This document shows positions 43,167 to 52,700 of a stretch of DNA of 64,000 nucleotides, piece after piece. Source of the stretch: Fibrobacter succinogenes (GTDB lineage: Bacteria; Fibrobacterota; Fibrobacteria; Fibrobacterales; Fibrobacteraceae); contig CADAWC010000009.1 of NCBI GenBank assembly GCA_902791475.1, forward strand, positions 28,777-92,776, given 5' to 3'. The notes beneath the pieces were generated by a model, which was not told the DNA's origin, ran no database searches, and was given only the letters and a program-made list of their open reading frames with translations. The stretch's first letter is position 1. Each line of letters opens with the position of its first letter. A program made the translations under genes and the position numbers.

Positions 43167-44189
43167 CTAGAACTGGCTCAGGAATCTCTGGTCGTTGGCC
43201 GTGAGGAGACCGATTTCCGGGATTTCGTGGCGAAGCATGGCGATACGGTCAAGGCCGAAACCGAATGCAAAGCCAGTGAACTTTTCAGAGTCGATGCCGC
43301 AGTTCTTGAACACGTTCGGGTCCACGGAACCGCAACCGCCGATTTCCATCCAGCCGGTTCCCTTGCAGCGACGGCAACCCTTGCCACCGCAGAACACGCA
43401 GCTCACGTCCATTTCTGCGGACGGTTCCGTGAACGGGAAGAAACTCGGGCGGAAGCGAGTCTTGACGCCTGCGCCAAAGAGTTTGTTCATGAACACCTGG
43501 AGCACGCCCTTGAGGTCGGCAAAGCTAATGTTTTCGTCAACGACAAGACCTTCGCACTGCTGGAACATCGGAGCGTGGGTCGCATCGTTATCGACGCGGA
43601 ACACGTGTCCCGGAGCAATCATGCGGAAAGGCGGCTTGTGCGTTTCCATGTAGTGAATCTGGGTGCCTGACGTGTGCGTGCGGAGCATGACCTTGTTATC
43701 CACGTAGAACGTGTCCTGCATGTCGCGGCTCGGGTGGTCAGGCGGAGTGTTGAGAGCTTCAAAGTTGTACCAATCCGTTTCGATGTCACGACCGAAGTCC
43801 ACATCAAAACCCATCTGCGCAAAGAAGTCGATGATTTCTTCGCGAACATCGTACAGCGGGTGCGTAGAACCGGCAGCGATGCCAGCACCCGGGAGCGTGA
43901 TATCGACAGCGCCGCTAGCGAGCTTCTTCTGGAGAGCGGCTTCGTTCGCAGTTTCGATAGCCTTGTCGATAGCTTCAGAGACGGCAACCTTCAGTTCGTT
44001 CACGAGCTTGCCGTAAGCGGGGCGTTCTTCGGCGCTCAAGGAACCCATCTGCTTCATGAGGTCCGTGACGGCGCCCTTCTTGCCGAGGTACTTTACGCGG
44101 AGATTATTGACCGCTTCTTGATTGGTGAGGTCCGTTTGAGCAAGTTCTGCATCAAAGGCCTGCTTGACATTGTTAATAGCTTCACTCAT
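43167..44189 (-). CDS. pheS: Phenylalanyl-tRNA synthetase alpha subunit
   Basis: This 340-residue protein is the catalytic subunit of the alpha2beta2 enzyme that charges tRNA-Phe. An N-terminal coiled coil (1 to about 85, DLTNQEAVNNLRVKYLGKKG, then ALIKQMG-like residues) precedes the class II core: FNTPPDHPSRDMQDTFY, LRTHTSGTQI, GHVFRVDNDATHAPMFQQ, RFRPSFFPFTEPSAEMDV and GFGLDRIAML. It also has a CxxC-type zinc-like patch (CVFCGGKGCRRC) seen in some PheS. ATG 44189 gives the usual length. pheT, often directly downstream, is not here; manC lies there on the other strand. Confidence 0.95.
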   Translation of the reverse strand: MSEAINNVKQAFDAELAQTDLTNQEAVNNLRVKYLGKKGAVTDLMKQMGSLSAEERPAYGKLVNELKVAVSEAIDKAIETANEAALQKKLASGAVDITLPGAGIAAGSTHPLYDVREEIIDFFAQMGFDVDFGRDIETDWYNFEALNTPPDHPSRDMQDTFYVDNKVMLRTHTSGTQIHYMETHKPPFRMIAPGHVFRVDNDATHAPMFQQCEGLVVDENISFADLKGVLQVFMNKLFGAGVKTRFRPSFFPFTEPSAEMDVSCVFCGGKGCRRCKGTGWMEIGGCGSVDPNVFKNCGIDSEKFTGFAFGFGLDRIAMLRHEIPEIGLLTANDQRFLSQF

Positions 44190-44267
44190 AGTACGGCGAA
44201 ATTTAGAAAAATAGTGCATTTCTTGCACGAGTTTCGCCTAAAAAATCAACTTTAGTCGCTGCAGTCA

Positions 44268-44287
44268 CCCCGGCCCTAGTGCCGGGG
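44268..44287. repeat. Short GC-rich dyad CCCCGGC / GCCGGGG
   Basis: A 7-bp stem with a 6-base loop lies between the ArsR stop and the pheS start. No T-run follows. It resembles the core of the REP-like elements. Confidence 0.45.
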
Positions 44288-44306
44288 TCGCCTTACACAA
44301 CTTGAA

Positions 44307-44600
44307 TTACAGATTAATATTCTCATTACATATCTCGCTGAGTGCTGCCTGAAGGTCGAAAATCGTATCTGGATTGAGCCTGTAGAACGTTTTTTGCCCC
44401 TCGCGGCGGGCAATCACGAATTTCCCATCGACAAGAGCCTTCATGTCGTGCGAAAGCGTCGGTTGCGATACGCGGAAAGCCTTTAGAATTTCGCTGGCGC
44501 ACATTTCGCCATTGGAAAGCAGGTTGATAATTTTTAAGCGTTTCGGATCCGCCATGACTTTGAGCTGTTTTGCTATTTTAGTGTAGTTGATTTCTTTCAT
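44307..44600 (-). CDS. ArsR/SmtB-family transcriptional regulator
   Basis: This 97-residue winged-helix repressor starts MKEINYTKIAKQLKVMADPKRLKIINLL, the classic family opening. The recognition helix lies in SEILKAFRVSQPTLSHDMKALVDGKF and the wing in ARREGQKTFYRL. A Cys in GEMCASEIL sits where ELCVCDL metal ligands lie in ArsR/SmtB metal sensors, but only one Cys is present. The signal is therefore uncertain and may not be a metal. A longer frame extends upstream, but ATG 44600 starts at the family N-terminus. A perfect 20-bp palindrome begins nine bases before the ATG, pointing to self-repression. Confidence 0.9.
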   Translation of the reverse strand: MKEINYTKIAKQLKVMADPKRLKIINLLSNGEMCASEILKAFRVSQPTLSHDMKALVDGKFVIARREGQKTFYRLNPDTIFDLQAALSEICNENINL

Positions 44601-44608
44601 ATATATAA

Positions 44609-44628
44609 ATATAGAAATATTTCTATAT
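44609..44628. promoter_or_regulatory. Perfect palindromic operator before arsR-type gene
   Basis: ATATAGAAATATTTCTATAT is a perfect 20-bp palindrome, eight bases upstream of the regulator's ATG. The length, AT-richness and position match ArsR-family operators. It might also affect the divergent pseudopilin operon, which starts 137 bases away. Confidence 0.65.
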
Positions 44629-44765
44629 ATTGGGCGGAAACGCGCTGTAAAAAGGCTTAAAATCGTGATAGAAATTACTTGTAAATAGCTAAAGTTATAA
44701 AAAAAATATACATTTAGTAATATAACGGGAATGTTTGGAATGGACAAAGTTTCTTGTAGGTGCTT

Positions 44766-45278
44766 ATGTTGAAGGTGTGGGGTAGTTCGTTTTTTTCGAC
44801 ACGCACTAAACGCGGTTTTGGCATCGTGGAGGTGCTTGTTGCCGCGGTTGTGCTTGGCTTTTTGTATATGGCTGTGCTTAACTTGCAGGGGAGCAATCAT
44901 GATTCGCTGTTGCGCATTCGCGGTCGTGACGGTGCCACCGAAGTTGCACAGAATATAATTGATAGTCTGGGGGCACTCGGACTTGCAAATCTTTCGGATA
45001 GCAAGCTTGCTACTGGTGCTGACGGATCAGTTGATTACAAGATCGTGCTTGAGCCAATCACGAAAACCTGGGAGGCTCAACCGGGTGCCGTCACAAATAC
45101 GATAACCGTTGTCTATAATGCCGAGGTAACGGTGTCACCTGATGCCGATTACACAGCTTCGGCTGGATCTTTGCTGGGTTCCACAACGCATGTCTATGCC
45201 AAGCGTCTGGATGTCAAGGTCAGTTGGCGGTTCAAGAACACAACGCAATCCATAACCGTTTCGGGGGTTGTGAGATGA
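44766..45278 (+). CDS. PilV/GspI-like minor pseudopilin
   Basis: This 170-residue minor pilin has a long basic leader with prepilin-peptidase site KRG-FGIVEV, and Glu at +5 of the mature protein. An N-terminal hydrophobic helix (VEVLVAAVVLGFLYMAVL) is followed by a small globular domain with beta strands. In type IV pilus and type II secretion systems such proteins prime or cap the filament. ATG 44766 has AGGTG five bases upstream. It is the first gene of an operon: its stop overlaps the next start as ATGA. No equivalent exists in the second cassette. Confidence 0.8.
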   Translation: MLKVWGSSFFSTRTKRGFGIVEVLVAAVVLGFLYMAVLNLQGSNHDSLLRIRGRDGATEVAQNIIDSLGALGLANLSDSKLATGADGSVDYKIVLEPITKTWEAQPGAVTNTITVVYNAEVTVSPDADYTASAGSLLGSTTHVYAKRLDVKVSWRFKNTTQSITVSGVVR

Positions 45279-46687
45279 GTATGATGAAAAATAAAGCGGG
45301 TTTCACCTTGATGGAACTCATGGTCTATATGGCAATCGTGGGAATCATCGTCCTTATTGCGGGTGAGGCTTTTAGCAATTCTACAAAAATGCGTGTTCGA
45401 ACCGACAATATGGTTCGTGCGACGCAAGAAGCCGAAAACGTAGGAATGATTCTGAAAACCGATATCGAACAGCTTGGGGCAAAAAGCTCAAAAGAATCTG
45501 GTGCTGCTGCTACGGGTTCTGTTTTCGGGGATAACTTCGGCTCGGTTCATAAATCAGTTTATATGGATCCGGACAATACTGACGATTCTAAAAAGGATTC
45601 TTCGTCGTTTCGGATAACTTCGGACGGCAACTTTAGCAACGTGACTTTCCGCCGTTTGCGTTATGATGACGACGGTTATTATGTTGCCACAGAAGAAATC
45701 AATTGGTTCGTGGATGATGAAGCTACGTTGAAGCGAACTTGCAAACTTATTGATAAAAGGGATGGTTGGGCGTTTGACAATTCTGACCCTTGCAGTGATG
45801 TCGGTGCTGATTTGGTACCTGTCTCTATGGCGTTTCAGGTTACAAAGTTCAATGTTGTCGCCGCTAAGCCTAGCGCAAAAGTAGACGATGTTCAGGTTTT
45901 TCCTGTTGGAAGCAATAGCTTCAGGATGGCTTCTCGGCAAACTGAAAACCACTATGTCCGCTTTACAACGAAGAACCTTTTGGGTGAAGAAAATAATGGT
46001 GGCACTGGCGCCATTTTTTCTGATTTCTATTCAAATTACGACAACTTGAACGAAACCATTCGCACCTCGTCGGACCAGATGATGAATCAGGCTTTTGCAA
46101 TCAAGGACGAAACCGTCGAGGAGACCGATTGGAAAAAGCTTTGTTCTAGCTACGGACGCTTGACTTTGAAAGAAAATCAGGAATACGAAATCTCTTTTGA
46201 AGTTGCTTATCCGGGAACGAGTTCAGATAAAAGTCTTCTATTTATTCCGGAACAGGACCATATGTCTGTTGGCTTTAGAAATATTTCGACGGGAAACATC
46301 CCGGAGGTTAATGGGGTCAAGCTCATAGACGATTTCCTGTTTTTCCCGCCTATGTCTGCGAGTGGATCTGGAACTCGTAAAATGCGTTTCCATGTTTCTC
46401 AAGAGGTAAGTAACGTTTGCCTTGCTTTTACGTTTGCGCTCTACTCTCCGCTTGTATCGCAGGGCACGGTAACAATCAAGAATCTGAAATTGCTGAAAGT
46501 GGCTAGTTCGGACTATACGTTTGCCAATCCTCCGTATGATGCGGAATCGAATAAGGTCGACAAGAAAAACGTGAAGGCTTTGAAAGTGGAATTCCAAGTG
46601 AGCCGTGGTGCCAAGAATGGCGGTAAGGGTGAAACTGGCGATGTTGTAATTGTGGTTCCGATACAGAGCAATGGGCCTAGGGGATAA
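45275..46687 (+). CDS. PilW-like minor pseudopilin, cassette 1
   Basis: This 470-residue protein has prepilin site KAG-FTLMELMVYMAIVGIIVLIAG and Glu at +5. It is much longer than standard PilW or GspJ (about 200-350 residues). The body contains a conserved segment (VTFRRLRYDDDGYYVATEEINWFV, then about residues 270-440 with a beta-sandwich-like RDHLAVG/QDHMSVGFR motif and TLNISNL/TVTIKNL endings) also found in the paralogue at 54724. The start ATG overlaps the preceding stop (ATGA), so translation is coupled. It is followed 16 bases later by the giant gene. It probably forms a minor-pilin complex with the giant. Confidence 0.8.
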   Translation: MSMMKNKAGFTLMELMVYMAIVGIIVLIAGEAFSNSTKMRVRTDNMVRATQEAENVGMILKTDIEQLGAKSSKESGAAATGSVFGDNFGSVHKSVYMDPDNTDDSKKDSSSFRITSDGNFSNVTFRRLRYDDDGYYVATEEINWFVDDEATLKRTCKLIDKRDGWAFDNSDPCSDVGADLVPVSMAFQVTKFNVVAAKPSAKVDDVQVFPVGSNSFRMASRQTENHYVRFTTKNLLGEENNGGTGAIFSDFYSNYDNLNETIRTSSDQMMNQAFAIKDETVEETDWKKLCSSYGRLTLKENQEYEISFEVAYPGTSSDKSLLFIPEQDHMSVGFRNISTGNIPEVNGVKLIDDFLFFPPMSASGSGTRKMRFHVSQEVSNVCLAFTFALYSPLVSQGTVTIKNLKLLKVASSDYTFANPPYDAESNKVDKKNVKALKVEFQVSRGAKNGGKGETGDVVIVVPIQSNGPRG

Positions 46688-46703
46688 CGTAAGGGGGCTT
46701 CTT

Positions 46704-49700
46704 ATGCAGGTAAAGTTTAATACAAAAAAATCCGGTGTGTCTTTGATTGTTGTACTCATGTTTATGATGATTGCAACTATTGCCGCTACCGCAACCTGGA
46801 AATGGCTTTCTAGCGAAGGCAGGTCTAGCTCTAGTCGAATGCTCAAGCGCGAGGCTTACCAGAGTGCTATGGCAGGTATCGAAAATGCTCGAGCCTGGAT
46901 GACGTATCATGCAAACGATGTGGGCGCAATCATCAGGCAGTATATTGATGGTGGCAACAAACCGATTAATCTGGATTCGCGTTTACGTGCGTTGCAACGT
47001 GCCGGACAAAATTTTCATGTTTGGCTGACGGGCGTGAATGTCGAAAACGCTACTTACAAGCTAAAAATTTACTCGGCGGGTGAATCTAGAAATGGAACCA
47101 AGCATAATGAAGTTGCCATTTTTAATGTCGATGGCTTGTATCGCATTAATATTCCCAAAGAATATACAACCAAGGCGAATGACTTCGACTACAACTATTT
47201 TGGCAGTACGACTGTTAATCATGGCGACGTCTTTGTAAGGTCGATTCTTGTGAATGGTGACTTGACGGGAGGAAACCCGGCAACTGTCGATAGTAACATG
47301 ATTGTGACGGGAAATTTCAAAGTCAGCGGTAATTCTGTGGCTGTGCATGGTACAGCCTGTGTGGGCGGAAACCTGGATGCCGATAATGGTATTGTGGGTA
47401 ATAACTTTTATGTTCACGGCAATCTCGATAACTTGAACATCCGTGCGGTGACTGCGAATAAGGGGGGTCAGACAATCAATCTTGGTAATAGCATTTATGG
47501 AAACCTTTACGTCAATGGAAATATCTCGGCGGCAAATGGTAACCAGGTAATCGATGGCAACTTGACTTTGAATGGAAAGTGGAGTACGAACATGTCGGGT
47601 TACAACGCTGGCGTTCGTGGTGATTTTTGCGTGGGAAATGCTGGACAAGTTTATTTACCAAATTTGGATCGAGAATTTAAGGCATCCGGTAATGTATGGA
47701 TGGAATCCGATTATCCGATTTGGACCGGCTCGGAAAACTACGATAAGTACAACCGAATTGTAATCGGTTCAAAAAATAAGGATGTCTATATAAAGACAGG
47801 GCGTTCATGGAACGACTACAAAAATTTGAGAGCCTCAAATGTCTTTACCGAAAGAGGCGACATGTATTTTGGATGGGGGGTGGAAAAATCTCAGCAAGAT
47901 TCGCGCAGATGGGGTAAGGGAACTTTAGCTCATCGGGAAGATGAAGTTTACAGGGATGTGTTCCAGAACAAGGCGGGGGGAAACGGGAAGGCTGGACTTT
48001 CTTATCTCTATAACTGGACGTCTTCGACGCCGCTTGTAAACCTTGAACAATTTAACGACCAAAATCCACCGCAATGGGATAATAAGGAATTGCTTGTTTA
48101 TAAGCTGGATGGAACGCGTTTTTGGGATTCCTGGCATGATGATCGATATGCTTCTGTGAATTTTTCCAATAACCAGATAACAGGATCTCCTTACTGCCGT
48201 CGTCCGGGAAACGTTGAATGTGGGTGGTATGGTTGCTATATTAATTCGCCTGCCGGAATGAAGGAAAAGGCTCGCCCGTATTGCGGAGTGGCGCCTTGGT
48301 TCAAGGTGGATGGGAACCTGAAAACACCATTCCCGTCTTCCAGACCGGATTACTTGACCTGTGCAGAATCGGTCAAGTCTCATTGCGATAGTATCTGGGA
48401 AAAAACGGACGGTTGTGCTTCTACTAAGTTCTTGGTGACCGATCCGCTTAAGACCGGTATTACGTTTTTCGAAAGCTATGCAAACAAGAGTTCCTGTGTC
48501 CGTAATCTTGTTAATAATGTTGATTTCAACAACTTTGATTTTAGCCAATTTAATACCTGCTATACGCAAGCTCTTGAGCATGATGAAAAAAGCGATGACA
48601 AGTTGCTTTATAACAAGTATCTCGTCGTAAAGATTACGAACAGGAATATCTTTACGTCGTCCAAGGGATTTTTGACGGGTAAGTTCATCTTCATCTTTGA
48701 AAATGACATGCACCAAAATATGAAAATACCTCCAACAGTAGGCGATGGGTCGTATTTGTTCATGTATTTAAAGGATGGCTTGAGTGGCGAAATTTTGCCT
48801 GGAGACAATGTCTCGGAACTTAATTTCTTTATTTATACCAAAAACGATATCAATACGGTTTTGTTCAACCAGACCATCATGAAGGGGTCTATCTATGCTG
48901 CAGTCCATGACGAAGAGACTGGTTCCAAGACTTGCGCCAAGGTAAATAACCTGACGTTTAACAGGGGAATGGAATTCAACCAGCAAATGGTGGATGACCT
49001 GACAGATGCGGGTGTCCTCTGTAAAAATGACGGTTCTAGTTGCGGTGGCATAAATAATGGCACAGTGACGGAAGATGATACTGATGAATCTACTGAAGAT
49101 GCCGAAAAGGGCAAAGATCGTTTCTTTATCTCGACTGCCCCGCAATTGAGTATCAGTGTGGAATCGATGTACGAAACTCAGGAATCGCAGCCCGTTGCCG
49201 GTAACACGGTAGACTTGCAGCCTGCTTATGTAATCTTGCCTCGCGTGATTTACTTGCCTTCGGACCCGTATGGTGAATTGAAGGATTATTACAATGTCTT
49301 GGCGTTAAATGGCGCATCATTGAAAAAAGAAGATGTTGTCTATAGTATTGCTTGTAATGGTCCTGGTTCACTTTCTACAACGGGTAAGCTGTTCAATGGA
49401 ACTGCTTTGACGCGTGGTCTTTACAAGTGCGAGGCGACTCCGTCTGAATATGACAATGTTCCTTTCTGGGTTGTTGTCGGCAGTGCATCCCGTGGCGATG
49501 GCGAAGTCAGTTTTGAAAAGCCTTACCAGTCGCTCTTGGTAAGTCAAACGACTCCTGTTCCGGTCAATATTTTGGTCAGCCCGCATGCGACTGAATTGAG
49601 TGTCAAGGTAAACTGCCCGGCACTTCCTGGTCCTGAATGGCGCTATGATAAAAATGCAGAACTCTTAGATAATACGGCTTCGGACGGATGTACTTTCAAG

Positions 49701-52700
49701 ATTCCACCTAACAATGAAAATGGTGTTTACAAGCTGTTTGAAGTGACAACCACAAATGCCACCTCAGGAAGACTTACGTTTACCTTAAGACCTGGAGAAG
49801 GGTATACTTTGGCTAGCCCGTATTATACGGACTTGCAGGTGTCATCGACTGCGGATATCAATAGGGCGGATTTGGATCAATCTGAAATTAGCAGCTATTG
49901 TGCGGCTCATTCGAACGTATGCCCATCGGGTGGATATGACTATTGGCCCAATTGTAGCTATACAGGGCTTTGGGTGGAGCCGGAAGGTGGTGCGACCGCT
50001 GTGGTGACGGACGACCTTAATAATTCCTGGACTATTTCGACTGGCGGTTCTGCAGGGACGATAGAACTCAAGGACCGCAGTAACGGTCGGTGCGTAGTGT
50101 TGATTCCTGATGGAAGCGATAACAAGTTAGATAAATCGTCGATGGAACCGGGCATGACTTACACTCTCAAGGCTTCGGCGAAGGCGCTTGCCAGAACGTT
50201 GAGGATCGTTTTTGTTGGTGATATCGATGCTGGTGATACTCCGGTCATCAATTACGAAACGGCATCTACAACGGGCGGGCAGTGTGTATATACAGGCACA
50301 GGTATTGGAAAAGCCTGCTCTATCCCGGTGTTTGATGGTGAAGATATTTCCCTGAGCATTGATTCGACTAATTTGAACAACAAGGATTTTAGTTACTGGC
50401 TCTGCTCGGGAGCTTCTTGCCCAAGTACGGATCCTCTCCATTCTTCGAAATATGATGCGTTTAATGTGAACGACAATGCAACGGTTATGTATGTGCATTT
50501 CGGTGAATCTGATAAGCATTGTTTCGATGAACTGTTCAAGAATAAGTCCGTTGCCTGTACTAGTAGTGACGTTGAATATTGTATCGACAAGTGTGATGTT
50601 GCCGATGATGCTATTTGCGTTGGTGCGGTTGATTCTAGGGGAACTTATACGAAGGCGAAGTGGCATCTGCTTTCTGGAAAGCTTAGCGATATCGAAAACA
50701 ACACGCAGTACATTTCGTTAAAGAATTTGAGAAAGAAGACACGCGGTGTCAATAACAGGAATACCCAGGTCAAGGTCATCAGCACGGTGACTGCAGGAAT
50801 TAATGGAACCATGAAGGCGATGTTCCGTATGCCGCAGGCGACTTCGAGTTATGGCAGGTCTTCTGAGAATATTGCCAATTCTGGCTTTATGCTGCGTTCT
50901 AATGCTGCGGGAACGGAATACCTGATGCTGAACGTCTTTGTAAATACGAAAGGCCGCTTGGAAGCTCAGCTCTGCACGGATGCGGGTAGCTGCCTTAATG
51001 GTGAACTTGCAAAGGATGGTTCTACGAAATCGGTAACGACTGCAAGCATGGTTGTTTTGTCGGCAACGTTGAATACCCAGAACCAGTTGGTTGTCAGTGC
51101 GTTTACTGGAGAAAATTATTACGGGTCTCCTGATGAATATTCTTACACCTTCGGCTTGTCGGGCTTGACGACAAACTATTCTGACCGTGCACATGAATAT
51201 GCCGGCTTTAGCCTTGCTGATCCTAATTTTAGGCTTTATGGCATTGGTTGGCAGAGTGAAGACTATAAATCGGAATGCTGGGATACTCCTCCGACTGTAA
51301 AATGTTCCTTTGCTGCCAAGGCGCAAAATGGCGTCATTGAATTGGACAAAGAAGTTGTGCCGTGGGTTGGACATTCCGGCTGGTTTGATTCCAAGGAATG
51401 CACGCCTAGCTACTATTATTATAACGGAAACGATGCTAGTTGCGGTAGTGCTGATGCAAACGGACTTGAGTGCTATTCGAAATACTACAAGTTTACTGCT
51501 AGTGGCAAGGGTCTGCATGGCTATGGCAATGATGTGAAAACGGCGAAGGCTTCGCTTACTTGTACTTCTGTGGATGGCGTGGAAAATATGTGGAACCTGT
51601 CGGCTGGACGAGCCCATTGCGGAACGTTTTGGACGGGTGAATTCACAGAATGTAGCGAAAACTATTCGGATCTGCTTGGTACGAATAAGGATATGGTATT
51701 GGCGCCTCTCGATGAAAACTTGACTGAAATTGTAATCGCTCAAGGTTCTCGTTATAATTTACGTGGAGCATCACTGAATGTGACTTTGGAAAATTCAGAC
51801 CATAACGAAGTTGAAATCGTGTTGGTCAGTAAGCATGATTATAATTCTGATTATGTAGGCTTTAACTTGAATACGATTTGGGGCGATTATAAGGGAAATA
51901 CCATCTGGGGTAGCGCAGATGATGGCAATGGAATCTTCTTGAGTAATTCTGTAAAGATGACAGGAAATACAGCCTCTTTCGATGTTGTTAACGAATTTGC
52001 CAAGGGCGCTGAAGGCTTTGATCCTGAAAATGTCCGAAGCATTATTCTCAGGAATCATGGGACTTCTTCTGTGACCGTAAAACTCATATCGACGAGCTGC
52101 CGAAATGCGGTTAGCGTATCGAGCTGCAAGGCTGAATACAAGGAAGATAACCTGAATGCTTGGGTTGTGAGTGCCCGCATTAACAATATCTCCAGTGCAA
52201 CGGATTTGACGTTGAATAAGAAGATCGAATCGGGTACAGGTACAAACTATAAATGCGGCAATACGGGTGTTGATTGCGCTAGGGAAAATGGTGTCGTGAC
52301 TTATACGATTCCTGATAATCCTTATATCCATCAGGGAGAACATTACTACTTCAAGATGTCCGTTTCTAATGGAAATAAAACGGATGAAAAGGATTGTGAG
52401 GTAACTCCTGACCCGATTGGTGCGATAAGCAGTACTTGTAGCGTGAACCCTCTGTCTGTACAGACCGGAAAGGGTATGCCCCAATTCCAGTTCTCTTTGT
52501 TTGGTTGCCCCGAAAACGGTTGTAGATACAAGATCCTGCAGGGTGAAAAATCAGAAACGGGAACAGCCAAGTCCGGGATTCAGGTAAAAAAGACATTCTC
52601 TGATTTGAATACTGAAACTAATGCCTTGGCTGAAGGTGAATACATATATAGAGTTGTTCCTGATGGTTCAGAAACTCCGTTTACGGAATGCTCGGCTTCG

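Noticed and set aside
44190..44228. Longer pheS start 13 codons upstream
   Set aside because: The extra residues are not part of the PheS family N-terminus, and the ATG at 44189 gives the usual start.
44601..44900. Longer ArsR-type protein of 197 residues
   Set aside because: The upstream codons run through the palindromic operator and the divergent pilin promoter. The family N-terminus begins at the ATG at 44600.
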